From Bradyrhizobium roseum (lineage in GTDB: Bacteria > Pseudomonadota > Alphaproteobacteria > Rhizobiales > Xanthobacteraceae), in the NCBI RefSeq assembly GCF_030413175.1, contig NZ_CP129212.1, positions 5,680,450 to 5,744,449 on the forward strand: a stretch of 64,000 nucleotides of DNA, read 5' to 3'. Each line of letters starts with the position of its first letter. Position 1 is the first letter of the stretch. Below, piece after piece: positions 44,716 through 54,135 of the stretch. The translations under genes were made by a program, and so were the position numbers. The notes beneath the pieces were generated by a model. It was given only the letters and a program-made list of their open reading frames with translations, was not told the DNA's origin and ran no database searches.

Positions 44716-45148
44716 GATTGCTCCATTTGATTCTGGCACCGGCGACGATATGGCGGAAACAGCCTAAAAAACAGGGTTTCCGACATTCTGCACAGCTATC
44801 TCGCTAGTCGAGTTGAACTGATTCGTCCAATTTTGGCTGGTTTTTAGGCCCTCTAAGCTGTGCGAAGCCTATTTTTAGAGGGATTCCGCGGCTCCGGCAG
44901 CCTCATTTCGGGACAATCCCGGATGAAAGGCCGGCCCGCCCCCATCTTCAGACGAGCCTCCGCTATGCCCGCGAGCGAAAAATGAGCAGGCCGAATACAC
45001 CCTGAGCACCTTGTTTTCAGGAGGATTTTTCGATTCACGCGGCGATTAGAAAATGACTCGCGTTCCCGTTCCATCGTAACATCGCCCGCAAGGCGGCCGC
45101 CTGAAGGCCCGCCACAATACCAATCAATATTGTATCCGGAGACTTCGC
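44716..45148. other. 433-bp intergenic region with several inverted repeats, no gene seen
   Basis: It should contain the HU promoter (leftward) and the importer promoter (rightward). Structures seen: CCCTCTAA (44849-44856) with TTAGAGGG (44875-44882); GCACAGCT (44790-44797) with AGCTGTGC (44856-44863), which shares bases with the first pair so the two folds exclude each other; and ACAATA/TATTGT (45114-45133) just before the binding-protein ATG. A 73-codon open frame at 44853-45074 has no recognisable features. It is more AT-rich than its neighbours around 44760-44880. Confidence 0.5.
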
Positions 45149-46765
45149 ATGGATTTGACGCGCCTTGAGATCAATCGTCGCACCGCACTGCTGACATCGG
45201 CGGCGATCGCGGCCAACGTGATCAATCCGATGCGGGCCTTCGCGCAGGAAACGCCGCGCAAGGGCGGCGTGTTCAACGTCCATTACGGCGCCGAGCAGCG
45301 CCAGCTCAATCCGAGCATCCAGGCTTCCACCGGCGTCTACATCATCGGCGGCAAGATCCAGGAAAACCTGGTCGATCTCGATGCCAGCGGCCAACCGGTC
45401 GGCGTGCTCGCCGAGAGCTGGGAGGCCTCGCCCGACGGCAAGACCGTGACCTTCAAGCTGCGCAAGGGCGTCACCTGGCACGACGGCAAGCCGTTCACCT
45501 CGGCCGACGTCGAATTCACCGCCATGAACATGTGGAAGAAGATCCTCAATTACGGATCGACGCTGCAGCTGTTCCTGACCGCGGTCGAAACGCCCGATGC
45601 GGAGACCGCGATCTTCAAGTACGAAAGGCCGATGCCGCTGAACCTGCTGCTGCGGGCCCTGCCCGACCTCGGCTACATCTCGGCCAAGCACCTTTATGAA
45701 AGCGGCGATATCCGCCAGAACCCGACCAATCTCGCGCCCGTCGGCACCGGCCCGTTCAAGTTCGTGAAATATGAGCGCGGGCAGTACGTCATCGCCGACC
45801 GCAACGAGAACTACTGGCGCCCCAATGCGCCCTATCTCGACCGCATCGTCTGGCGCGTGATCACCGATCGTGCCGCCGCCGCGGCGCAAATGGAGGCCGG
45901 CGAGCTGCATTACTCGCCGTTCTCCGGTCTGACAATTTCCGACATGGCGCGGCTCGGCAAGGACAAGCGCTTCATCGTCCAGACCAAGGGCAATGAAGGC
46001 AACGCCCGCACCAATACGCTCGAATTCAACTTCCGCCGCAAGGAGCTGTCCGATATCAAGGTGCGGCGCGCGATCGCGCATGCGATCAACGTGCCGTTCT
46101 TCATCGAGAATTTTCTTGGCGACTTCGCCAAGCTCGGCACCGGGCCGATCCCCTCGACCTCGACCGATTTCTATCCTGGCGCCAACACGCCGCAATACCC
46201 TTACGACAAGGCCAAGGCCGCAGCGCTGCTCGACGAAGCCGGTTACAAGGCCGGCCGCGGCGGCACCCGCTTCTCCCTGAAGCTGCTGCCTGCTCCATGG
46301 GGTGAGGATATTTCGCTGTGGTCCACTTTCATCCAGCAGTCGCTCGGCGAGATCGGCATTCCCGTCGATATCGTCCGCAACGACGGCGGCGGCTTCCTCA
46401 AGCAGGTCTATGACGAGCACGCCTTCGACCTCGCCACCGGCTGGCACCAGTACCGCAACGATCCTGCCGTCTCGACCACGGTGTGGTATCGCTCCGGCCA
46501 GCCCAAGGGCGCGCCCTGGACCAACCAGTGGGGCTGGGAAGACAAGAACGTCGACAAGACCATCGACGATGCCGCCACCGAGGTCGATCCGGCCAAGCGC
46601 AAGGCGCTGTATGCCCAGTTCGTCAAGGAGGTGAATACCGAGCTGCCGGTCTGGATGCCGATCGAGCAGATTTTCGTCACCGTGATCAACGCCAAGGCAC
46701 GCAACCATTCCAATACGCCGCGCTGGGGCTCCGCGAGCTGGCACGATCTTTGGCTTTCCGCCTAA
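45149..46765 (+). CDS. Peptide/opine-type ABC importer binding protein (SBP family 5)
   Basis: 538 residues. The N-terminus has twin arginines (LEINRRTALLTSAAIAAN) before a hydrophobic stretch and AFA-Q, so it is probably a Tat substrate. The mature part shows the family 5 pattern ASTGVYIIGGKIQENLVD, LAESWEASPDGKTVTFKLRK and VTWHDGKPFTSADV. ATG at 45149 follows CCGGAGAC. It leads a four-gene importer operon with DppB, DppC and a fused ATPase. The ligand is unknown: oligopeptides, opines, glycosides or drugs all occur in this family. Confidence 0.92.
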   Translation: MDLTRLEINRRTALLTSAAIAANVINPMRAFAQETPRKGGVFNVHYGAEQRQLNPSIQASTGVYIIGGKIQENLVDLDASGQPVGVLAESWEASPDGKTVTFKLRKGVTWHDGKPFTSADVEFTAMNMWKKILNYGSTLQLFLTAVETPDAETAIFKYERPMPLNLLLRALPDLGYISAKHLYESGDIRQNPTNLAPVGTGPFKFVKYERGQYVIADRNENYWRPNAPYLDRIVWRVITDRAAAAAQMEAGELHYSPFSGLTISDMARLGKDKRFIVQTKGNEGNARTNTLEFNFRRKELSDIKVRRAIAHAINVPFFIENFLGDFAKLGTGPIPSTSTDFYPGANTPQYPYDKAKAAALLDEAGYKAGRGGTRFSLKLLPAPWGEDISLWSTFIQQSLGEIGIPVDIVRNDGGGFLKQVYDEHAFDLATGWHQYRNDPAVSTTVWYRSGQPKGAPWTNQWGWEDKNVDKTIDDAATEVDPAKRKALYAQFVKEVNTELPVWMPIEQIFVTVINAKARNHSNTPRWGSASWHDLWLSA

Positions 46766-46789
46766 GCCGATATCGGCCAAGGTGGATCG

Positions 46790-47764
46790 ATGCGTATCCT
46801 GAGCCTAGCGGGGCGGCGGCTCGCCGCCTCGATCCCGACCCTGATCCTGATCCTGATCGGCGTGTTCCTGCTGCTGCAGTTCGCGCCGGGCGACACCGTT
46901 GATGCCATGATGGCGCAGATGGGTGGCGGCGATGCCGCGACCGCCAAGGAACTCCGCAAATTCTACGGGCTCGACCTCTCGATCCCGGCGCAGCTCGGCA
47001 ACTATCTCTGGCGGCTGGTGCGGCTCGATCTCGGCTTTTCCTCGATCTATGGCAAGCCGGTGGCCACCGTGATTCTGGAGCGGCTTCCGCCGACGATTCT
47101 CCTGATGACAGCTTCGCTGTCGTTTGCGTTTTTCTTCGGCCTCCTGTTCGGCGTGATCGCCGCCCGCGGCGTCAACCGCTGGCCGGATACGCTGATCTCG
47201 ACGCTCGGCCTGATCTTCTACGCGACGCCCTCGTTCTGGTTCGGCCTGATGGCGATTGTCGTGTTCTCGGTCTATCTGCAATGGCTGCCGCCCGGTGGTT
47301 TTGAGGACATCGGCACGGTGCAGACCGGCATCTGGCGCGTGCTCGATATCGCCAGCCATCTGGTGCTGCCGACGCTGACGCTCGGGCTGATCTTTCTCGC
47401 GATCTACCTGCGCATCATGCGCGCCTCGATGCTGGAAGTGTTGAATCTCGATTACGTTCGCACCGCGCGCGCCAAGGGCCTTGACGAGACGCGGGTGGTG
47501 ACGCGGCATGTACTGCGCAACGCCCTCTTGCCAATGGTGACTCTGATCGGCCTCCAGGCAGGCACCATGCTGGGTGGATCGGTGGTGGTCGAAAGCGTGT
47601 TCTCGCTGCCCGGCCTGGGCCGGCTGGCTTACGAATCGGTGGTGCAGCGCGACCTCAACACGCTGCTCGGCATCGTGTTCGTCTCCGCGCTGCTCGTGAT
47701 CATTGTCAACTTCGCCGTCGACCTGATCTATGCGCGGCTCGATCCGCGCATCACGGCGGATTAG
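46790..47764 (+). CDS. ABC importer permease, DppB type
   Basis: 324 residues, six membrane helices. Family features are F-A-P-G-D-T-V-D-A near residue 35 and the EAA loop Y-V-R-T-A-R-A-K-G-L-D-E-T-R-V near residue 222. Between the binding protein (24-bp gap) and dppC (4-bp gap). Confidence 0.93.
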   Translation: MRILSLAGRRLAASIPTLILILIGVFLLLQFAPGDTVDAMMAQMGGGDAATAKELRKFYGLDLSIPAQLGNYLWRLVRLDLGFSSIYGKPVATVILERLPPTILLMTASLSFAFFFGLLFGVIAARGVNRWPDTLISTLGLIFYATPSFWFGLMAIVVFSVYLQWLPPGGFEDIGTVQTGIWRVLDIASHLVLPTLTLGLIFLAIYLRIMRASMLEVLNLDYVRTARAKGLDETRVVTRHVLRNALLPMVTLIGLQAGTMLGGSVVVESVFSLPGLGRLAYESVVQRDLNTLLGIVFVSALLVIIVNFAVDLIYARLDPRITAD

Positions 47765-47768
47765 ACCG

Positions 47769-48599
47769 ATGGATACGATCAAACGCTATTTCAGAAGCCC
47801 CGCCGCCGTCGCCGGCCTCATCCTGCTGCTGATCGTGATCGCGATGGCGATCTCGGCTGGCTTTCTCTACCCGCGCGATCCGCTGGCCCTGGCCGGCCGT
47901 CCCCTGATCTGGCCGTTCTCCAATCCGCGCTTCCTGCTCGGCACCGACAATTCCGGCCGCGATATCGCCGCCCAGATTTTCTACGGCGCGCGGATATCGC
48001 TGTTGATCGGCGGCGTCGCCACCGCCATCGCGGTCCTGATCGGCATCCTGGTCGGCGCCTTCGCCGGCTATTACGGCGGCTGGATCGACACCGTGCTGAT
48101 GCGGATCACCGAAGCGTTTCAGACGCTACCGAATTTCGTGCTGCTGCTGGTACTGGTCGCCGTGTTCGGCTCAACCTTGACCACTGTCACCATCGCGGTC
48201 GGCGTGGTGTCGTGGCCGGCGCCGGCGCGGCTGACCCGCGCCGAGTTCCTGACGCTGCGCAACCGCGAATTCGTCCAGGCCGGCCGCACGCTTGGCATGA
48301 AGGATATCCAGCTTATCCTCGGCGAGATCCTGCCCAATGCGCTGCCGCCGGTGATCGTCTATGCCAGCGTGGTGATGGCAGTGTCGATCCTGCTGGAAAG
48401 TGCGCTGGCCTTCCTGCGCCTGTCCGACCCCAATGTCGCATCCTGGGGCAATCTGATCGGCCTCGGCCGCGACGTACTCCGGGTGCAGTGGTACGTCTCG
48501 GCGATCCCCGGCATCGCCATCCTCGTCACGGTGCTCGCGGTGTCGCTGGTCGGCCAGGGCCTCAACGACGCGCTCAACCCGAGGCTCAAGGGCCGATGA
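47769..48599 (+). CDS. ABC importer permease, DppC type
   Basis: 276 residues, with an N-terminal helix RSPAAVAGLILLLIVIAMAI, L-L-G-T-D-N-S-G-R-D-I typical of DppC, and the EAA loop E-F-V-Q-A-G-R-T-L-G-M-K. ATG at 47769, four bases after the dppB stop. Its stop overlaps the ATPase start (ATGA). Confidence 0.93.
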   Translation: MDTIKRYFRSPAAVAGLILLLIVIAMAISAGFLYPRDPLALAGRPLIWPFSNPRFLLGTDNSGRDIAAQIFYGARISLLIGGVATAIAVLIGILVGAFAGYYGGWIDTVLMRITEAFQTLPNFVLLLVLVAVFGSTLTTVTIAVGVVSWPAPARLTRAEFLTLRNREFVQAGRTLGMKDIQLILGEILPNALPPVIVYASVVMAVSILLESALAFLRLSDPNVASWGNLIGLGRDVLRVQWYVSAIPGIAILVTVLAVSLVGQGLNDALNPRLKGR

Positions 48600-50227
48600 G
48601 CGGGAACGAGACCATCCTTTCGCTCGACCGCCTGAGCGTCCGCCTGCCCCGCGGCGCCGACCGGACGCACGCGCTCAGGGACGTGTCGCTCGAGATCGCC
48701 TCCAACGAAATCCTCTGCGTGGTCGGTGAATCCGGTTCCGGCAAGTCGATGATGGCGAACGCCGTGATGCGGCTGCTGCCCAACGAGGTGACGATCGACG
48801 GTGGCCGAATGCTGTTCGAGGGCTGCGATCTCTGCGCCGCGACGCCGGCCGAAATGCGCGAGGTGCGCGGCGCCGGCATCGCGATGATCTTTCAGGAACC
48901 GATGACGGCGCTCAATCCGCTGCGCACCATCGGCGACCAGATCGCGGAAATGTTTTCGATCCATACCGATCTGTCGAAGGCCGAGATCGGCGCAAAAGTC
49001 CTCGCTTTGCTCGCGGACGTCCGCATTCCCGACCCCAAGGTGGCGGCGAAAGCCTATCCGCATGAACTGTCCGGCGGCCAGCGACAGCGCGCCATGATCG
49101 CGATGGCGCTGGCGCTCGACCCAAAACTCCTGATCGCGGACGAGCCGACAACCGCGCTCGACGTCACCACGCAGGCGCAAATTCTAAAGCTGATCCGTGA
49201 CCTGCAGCAGCGCCGCAAGACTGCGGTCATGTTCATCACGCATGATTTTGGCGTCGTCGCCGAGATCGCCGACCGCGTCGTGGTGATGCAGCATGGCGTC
49301 ATCGTCGAACAGGGCACGGCCTCAGACGTCCTGACCAGGCCGCAGCATGCCTACACCAGACAACTCATCGCGGCCGTCCCGCCGCTGACAGCGCCGCCGC
49401 CACGCGCCCTTGCGGCCGACAACATCCTGACGATCACGGACGTCTCAAAAACCTATCGTACCGGAGGCTTTCTCGGGCGCGGCGCGCGGGTAACGCCGGC
49501 CGTCAAGAACGTCTCGCTCCACCTGCCGCGCGGCGCGACGCTCGGCATCGTCGGCGAATCCGGTTCCGGTAAATCGACGCTGGCGCGCTGCATCGTGCGG
49601 CTGATCGATCCGGACCGCGGCTCCATCGTGCTAGAGGGGCGCGACTGGGCCAAGATGACGCGCGAAAACGTTCGCCGCGAGACACGCCATATCCAGATAG
49701 TGTTTCAGGATCCGTTCGCTTCGCTCAATCCGCGCCGCAAGGCCGCCGAACTGGTGGCGCAGGGCCCGATCGTGCATGGCATGCCGCGCGCGCAGGCGAT
49801 GGCGGACGCGAAGGAACTATTTGCACTGGTCGGGCTCGATCCCTCCTCCGCCGACCGCTACCCGCACGAATTCTCCGGCGGCCAGCGCCAGCGCATTGGT
49901 CTCGCTCGCGCGCTGGCGCTGAAGCCGGACGTGCTGGTGGCGGACGAGCCGGTGTCCGCGCTCGACGTTTCCGTGCAGGCACAGGTGCTGAAACTGCTTG
50001 CCGAACTACGGGCGCGGCTCGGGCTTTCCATCGTCTTCATCACGCATGATTTGCGCGTGGCCGCGCAGATCTGCGATCTTGTCGCGGTCATGAAGGACGG
50101 CGAGGTCGTGGAGTATGGGCTGGCTGGCAATGTGTTCGGCAATCCGCAGCACGCCTACACGCGAGCATTGCTGGACTCGATCCCGGGCGGAGCGTTCGCA
50201 CGCGAGCACGATACGGCAACGGTGTAG
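48596..50227 (+). CDS. Fused DppD-DppF ABC ATPase
   Basis: 543 residues holding two complete ABC domains. The first (1 to ~265) has Walker A GESGSGKSM, signature LSGGQRQRAMIA and Walker B LLIADEPTTALD. The second (~275-530) has GESGSGKST, FSGGQRQRIGLARAL and VLVADEPVSALD. One chain therefore supplies both ATP sites of the importer. Coupled to dppC by a four-base overlap. Followed by repeat copy 3. Confidence 0.93.
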   Translation: MSGNETILSLDRLSVRLPRGADRTHALRDVSLEIASNEILCVVGESGSGKSMMANAVMRLLPNEVTIDGGRMLFEGCDLCAATPAEMREVRGAGIAMIFQEPMTALNPLRTIGDQIAEMFSIHTDLSKAEIGAKVLALLADVRIPDPKVAAKAYPHELSGGQRQRAMIAMALALDPKLLIADEPTTALDVTTQAQILKLIRDLQQRRKTAVMFITHDFGVVAEIADRVVVMQHGVIVEQGTASDVLTRPQHAYTRQLIAAVPPLTAPPPRALAADNILTITDVSKTYRTGGFLGRGARVTPAVKNVSLHLPRGATLGIVGESGSGKSTLARCIVRLIDPDRGSIVLEGRDWAKMTRENVRRETRHIQIVFQDPFASLNPRRKAAELVAQGPIVHGMPRAQAMADAKELFALVGLDPSSADRYPHEFSGGQRQRIGLARALALKPDVLVADEPVSALDVSVQAQVLKLLAELRARLGLSIVFITHDLRVAAQICDLVAVMKDGEVVEYGLAGNVFGNPQHAYTRALLDSIPGGAFAREHDTATV

Positions 50228-50230
50228 CGG

Positions 50231-50364
50231 CTCCCTCTCCCCGCTCTTGCGCGGGGAGAGGGTTGGGGTGAGGGGCTGCCTCCGCGTAATCAACTATCAA
50301 TCGGATTCGTGGACAGAGCCCCTCACCCCGACCCTCTCCCCGCAAGAGCGGGGCGAGGGAGAAG
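50231..50364. repeat. Composite intergenic hairpin repeat, copy 3
   Basis: Modules CTCTCCCCGCTCTTGCGCGGGG and CCTCTCCCCGCAAGAGCGGGG face each other around a core like that of copy 2. It follows the importer operon by three bases, so it may set the 3' end of that mRNA. Confidence 0.75.
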
Positions 50365-50480
50365 GAAGGCTCGGCATCTTCGACGCCATGGAAATTCTGT
50401 TCCTGGAAATTCTGTTCCTTGCAGGCGTCCGGTCGTTCTGCTTAGTTTGGCTCCCCGACAAGGCCTGAGGAAACAACAGC

Positions 50481-51335
50481 GTGGCACTCAAAAACGTCAT
50501 TGGAATCGATCACGCCGTGGTCATGGTGAAAGACCTCGACAAAGCCGCCGAAAACTACAAGCGGCTTGGCTTCACGGTGTCGCCGCGCGGCACCCACAGC
50601 GCGCATATGGGATCTGGCAACTACACCATCATGTTCGACCCCGACTATATGGAATTACTCGGCGTCTTGACGCCGACGGAACATAATGCTCCGGCGCGGG
50701 CAAATCTCGAAAAGAACGGCGAAGGCATCGAGCGCATCGCGTTCACGGCGGTGGATTCGGCTTTGGGAGCGGAAGAAATTCGCGCGCGCGGCTATCCGCC
50801 GGTCGGGCCGACCGATTTCGAGCGGCCGGTGACGATGCCCGACGGCACGATCTCCGCCGCGAAATTCCGCACCTTCCAGTGGCCGACGGCAGAAGCGCCG
50901 GGCGGCGTGCGCATCTTCGCCTGTCAGCACAAGACGCGCGAAACGGTGTGGATTCCCGTACTGATGAACCACGCCAACGGTGCGAAGCGCCTCAAGCAGG
51001 TGCTGATGGTTGCGCCTGAGCCGGCCAAGGAAGCCGCGCATCTCGCTAAAATGATCGACCGCGAAACGCGCAACGAGGCAGACGGCGCTGTCGCCGTTCC
51101 CTCCGGCGGCGACCGCGCCGATTTCGTGTTCCTGACCAAGGATCAACTCGGCAAGCGCTATCCCGGCGTATCGCTGGCGGGCCTGCCCGAACGCGGCGGC
51201 GCAGGGCTCGTGATCGAGGCCGATGTCATGGCGGCGGAAAAGGCGCTGGGCGCGGTCGGCGTCAAGACCGCAGGCGGCGTTGTGGTGCCGCCGGCTGAGG
51301 GCAACGGCACGATGCTGGCGTTCGTCGGGGCGTAG
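50481..51335 (+). CDS. VOC (glyoxalase/dioxygenase fold) family protein
   Basis: 284 residues, two or three VOC modules. The first starts GIDHAVVMVKDLDKAAENYKR, where H10 is the expected first metal ligand, with E in DYMELLGV as another. The C-terminal part resembles the glyoxalase-like domain group (PF13468). GTG start at 50481 with TGAGGAAA upstream. It is 39 bp before a TetR gene on the same strand. The reaction is unknown (isomerase, lyase or ring-cleaving dioxygenase are all possible). Confidence 0.82.
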   Translation: MALKNVIGIDHAVVMVKDLDKAAENYKRLGFTVSPRGTHSAHMGSGNYTIMFDPDYMELLGVLTPTEHNAPARANLEKNGEGIERIAFTAVDSALGAEEIRARGYPPVGPTDFERPVTMPDGTISAAKFRTFQWPTAEAPGGVRIFACQHKTRETVWIPVLMNHANGAKRLKQVLMVAPEPAKEAAHLAKMIDRETRNEADGAVAVPSGGDRADFVFLTKDQLGKRYPGVSLAGLPERGGAGLVIEADVMAAEKALGAVGVKTAGGVVVPPAEGNGTMLAFVGA

Positions 51336-51374
51336 CCGGCAGCGCCAGCCACACTGCATCGGGAAGGCCGCAAC

Positions 51375-51986
51375 ATGGCGAAGGGCAACATCGAAGCGGA
51401 AAGCGACACGGTGGCGATCCGCCGTGGCCGCCCCCGCTCCGCCGAGGCCACCAGCGCCATCCTGCAAAGCGCCTATACGCTGATGGCAACGACAGGCCTC
51501 GCCGCCACCAGTATCGATGCGGTGGCGCGGCACTCCAACGTCTCGAAGATGACCATCTACAAATGGTGGCCGTCGCGCGAAGCGCTGCTGATCGACGCGT
51601 TCCTCAACCATGCCTCGCTGATGCTGCCGTTGCCGGCATCAGGCATACCAGCGGAACGCCTCAGAAACCACGCCGCGGCCTATGCGAAGGCGCTGCAGGG
51701 TGAATTCGGCAAGGTGCAACTCGCGGTGATCTCCGAATGCATCTCGAACACCGGATCTGCGGAGATTTTCTACGAGCGCTATCTCGGCTACCGCCGCACC
51801 GCGCTGATCGAATTGATCGCGGCCGGCCAGCAGGACGGCAGCGTCGGCGCTTCCGGCAAGCCGGAAGACCTGTACGACGCGATCTACGGCAGCCTGTTCT
51901 ACCGCTACATTTTCGGCATCAAGCCGATCTCGCCGGCGCAGGCCCGCAACCTCGTTGACACGCTGCTGAACATCAAGAGCCGCTGA
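51375..51986 (+). CDS. TetR family regulator
   Basis: 203 residues. The N-terminal helix-turn-helix (about 22-65) reads TSIDAVARHSNVSKMTIYKWW, preceded by the basic RRGRPRS. The C-terminal part is a TetR_C ligand domain with aromatic residues (IFYERYLGYRR). Its 3' end overlaps that of the convergent desaturase by 14 bp. It is a candidate regulator of the desaturase/MetX-like operon through the palindrome at 53983-54003; untested. Confidence 0.88.
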   Translation: MAKGNIEAESDTVAIRRGRPRSAEATSAILQSAYTLMATTGLAATSIDAVARHSNVSKMTIYKWWPSREALLIDAFLNHASLMLPLPASGIPAERLRNHAAAYAKALQGEFGKVQLAVISECISNTGSAEIFYERYLGYRRTALIELIAAGQQDGSVGASGKPEDLYDAIYGSLFYRYIFGIKPISPAQARNLVDTLLNIKSR

Positions 51987-52923
51987 TGGAAATGCCGCGT
52001 TGGCGCCGGAACCAGGCCCAGGTCTCGCGTGTCACCGCGAGATATCCCCTGCCCCGATAAACGATCTGTTCGTCGACGATCCCGTTCAGCTTCGGCAGCG
52101 CGTGAAACGGGATCGATGGATAGGCGTGGTGCTCGACATGGTACGGCATGTTCCACGCGAACCACTTCGTGAACATGCCGGTGTAGGTCGTCCTTGTGTT
52201 CTGGAAGGCGCTGCGCGTCCGGTCGCAGCCGGTGTGTTCGGCGTAGAGATAGGGACGCAGGAAAAATTGCCCGACGACCAGCGGCACGATCCACACCCAG
52301 AGCAGGATCGCCGTATGCAGGGCGAGCGAGGCAAGCAGCAACACCGCGTAACCCAGCAAGTAAAGGCGCGCCTCCTTCACGACGATATGTCGCTTGGCCT
52401 CCGGTATCCAGGGCGCGGTAGCGCTGCCGGTCAGGCCATGGCGAAGCATCAGCCCGAGGCGAAAGGCGACCTGCCGAATGCCGCTATAGGCGATCGCAAG
52501 CTGGGTATCCGTAGCCGGGATCGGACCGACCAGCAGTTCAGGGTCACGTGCCGGATCCTGCGTGTAGCGGTGGTGATCCCAGTGAAACAGGCAGTAGTAC
52601 TCGTAGGGCAATCCGATCGCGAACGACGACAGGTGGCCGAACGCCAGATTGAGCGCGCGACTCCGGAATGCCGTTTTGTGCGCGGTTTCGTGCACGACCA
52701 TGAACAGGAAGGCCACGAAGTATCCCTGCACGACCATCAGCGGTATCGCCCAGAGCCATCCATAGCTCGACGATACCAGCCAGATCAGCACGCCGAAGGC
52801 AATGATAGCGCCATAATGGCTCATCGCGCGAACGATGCCTGGCAGGTTCGATCGCACCGAAAGCGAACGAAGGTCAGCCGAACTCAACAGCTTCTCACCC
52901 GTTGCGGTAATGGCCGTGCTCAT
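51973..52923 (-). CDS. Membrane fatty acid desaturase
   Basis: 316 residues with four or so membrane helices and the three histidine boxes of di-iron desaturases/hydroxylases: HETAH (about residue 78), HWDHHRYTQ (about 114) and HVEHHAYP (about 263). Acts on fatty acyl chains or other lipid-like substrates and needs a ferredoxin or similar donor, which is not nearby. It lies 24 bp downstream of the MetX-like gene on the same strand, so both are probably driven from the promoter at the 53983-54003 palindrome. Confidence 0.9.
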   Translation of the reverse strand: MSTAITATGEKLLSSADLRSLSVRSNLPGIVRAMSHYGAIIAFGVLIWLVSSSYGWLWAIPLMVVQGYFVAFLFMVVHETAHKTAFRSRALNLAFGHLSSFAIGLPYEYYCLFHWDHHRYTQDPARDPELLVGPIPATDTQLAIAYSGIRQVAFRLGLMLRHGLTGSATAPWIPEAKRHIVVKEARLYLLGYAVLLLASLALHTAILLWVWIVPLVVGQFFLRPYLYAEHTGCDRTRSAFQNTRTTYTGMFTKWFAWNMPYHVEHHAYPSIPFHALPKLNGIVDEQIVYRGRGYLAVTRETWAWFRRQRGISISGS

Positions 52924-52947
52924 GGTCGAAACTTCCTTCGGGATGAT

Positions 52948-53967
52948 TTAGCGAAGCAACAGCGCCGAGATTTCGGCGTTGATAAAGGCGCGGTCTGCGG
53001 GATTGTTGATGGGATTTCCGGCGCGGTGGCCGTGAATCGATGCAATGGGATGCAGCACGGCCGACTTCGCATTGACCAGGCGGCCGAGCTCGGCCTCGTT
53101 GTCGCGGACGTCGAAGTAGCGATCGGTCTGTCCGGGCATCAGCAGCATGTGGGCCTTGATCGCGGCCAGGGCGCGGTACAGGTCACCACCGAATTCGGGA
53201 CACTGGCCGATATCGCCACGCTGCCAGATGCCGATCTGAGCCAGCAGATCGTTGGCGTCGCGTCTGGTGAACGCGACGTCCCACGACCGCGTGAGGTAGT
53301 CCTCCAGAGTCGAAAAACCGGCCTCGCGCCAGAGTTCGTCGCGATAATAGTCGTGCGACATTGCCCATCCCGCATAGACGCGGCCCATCGCCCGGAGGCC
53401 GGCGACAGGTTTTTTAACGAAACGCCCGTCCTGCCAGGCAGGATCCGCCGTCAACGCCGCCTTCACGCTTTCAAGAAACACGTAATTGTAAGGCGAGCAT
53501 TTGGCACTGCCGCAAACGACTGCGGCCCGCTCCACCATGTCGGAATGACAGGCCGCCCAGTGATAGGCCTGCATCCCGCCCATCGACCAGCCATAGACCA
53601 GTGCGATTTTCGAGATTCCGAATTGCTCGACCAGCAGGCGGCGCTGGACCGCGACGGCGTCGTGATAGCTGATCGCCGGAAATGGCACGAGCCCGGTGTT
53701 GGAAGGCGACGATGACAGCCCATTGCCGAACAGATTTGGAATGACGATGAAATAACGGGTCGGATCGAGCGCAGCGCCCGGCTGAATCAGCCACTCGATA
53801 TCGGCGTGCTGTGCGCTGAACGACGTCGGATAGACGATCACGTTGTCCTTGCGCGCGTTCAGCACGCCGTAGGTCTTGTAGGCAAGCCTCATCGCCGGAA
53901 ACACCGCGCCGCTCTGAAGCGCCACATCGCCCGCATCGAAGGTCTGGTAGTCGGCTAGGGTCGTCAT
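52948..53967 (-). CDS. MetX-like alpha/beta hydrolase (homoserine O-acetyltransferase family)
   Basis: 339 residues. Nucleophile S is in YGWSMGGMQAYHW, acid in PGQTDRYFD and H in IHGHRAG. The fold and spacing match MetX-family proteins, but the usual G-G-S-M-G-G is G-W-S-M-G-G here, and it is paired with a desaturase. A true homoserine acetyltransferase is therefore doubtful; an acyl hydrolase or acyltransferase is more likely. ATG at 53967, 15 bp from a perfect palindrome, implying a very short leader. Confidence 0.82.
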   Translation of the reverse strand: MTTLADYQTFDAGDVALQSGAVFPAMRLAYKTYGVLNARKDNVIVYPTSFSAQHADIEWLIQPGAALDPTRYFIVIPNLFGNGLSSSPSNTGLVPFPAISYHDAVAVQRRLLVEQFGISKIALVYGWSMGGMQAYHWAACHSDMVERAAVVCGSAKCSPYNYVFLESVKAALTADPAWQDGRFVKKPVAGLRAMGRVYAGWAMSHDYYRDELWREAGFSTLEDYLTRSWDVAFTRRDANDLLAQIGIWQRGDIGQCPEFGGDLYRALAAIKAHMLLMPGQTDRYFDVRDNEAELGRLVNAKSAVLHPIASIHGHRAGNPINNPADRAFINAEISALLLR

Positions 53968-53982
53968 CGGCCGATCTCAATT

Positions 53983-54003
53983 TAATGTACTCATAGTACA
54001 TTA
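53983..54003. promoter_or_regulatory. Perfect 9-bp inverted repeat TAATGTACT-CAT-AGTACATTA
   Basis: Starts 15 bp upstream of the MetX-like ATG, so it must overlap the promoter or the leader start. The length and symmetry suit a TetR- or MarR-type dimer that represses by blocking polymerase. The TetR gene at 51375-51986 is the closest candidate. Confidence 0.65.
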
Positions 54004-54135
54004 TTTCTGCTGGATTGCAATGGAAGTTTGGCAGGCCTTCAGACGGCGCTCAACGCCATATCGAACGCAAATGCGCTCGCAGCATTTCGCGGCGCGCTTC
54101 TGCGTCGCGATCAAAACCCGATTAACCGCCCGCGA

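Noticed and set aside
44853..45074. 73-codon open frame between HU and the importer
   Set aside because: No recognisable domain, arginine-rich random-looking composition and no ribosome site; treated as intergenic.
52948..53967. Calling the hydrolase metX
   Set aside because: The nucleophile elbow differs from G-G-S-M-G-G and the partner is a desaturase, so methionine synthesis is doubtful even though metY lies elsewhere in the window.
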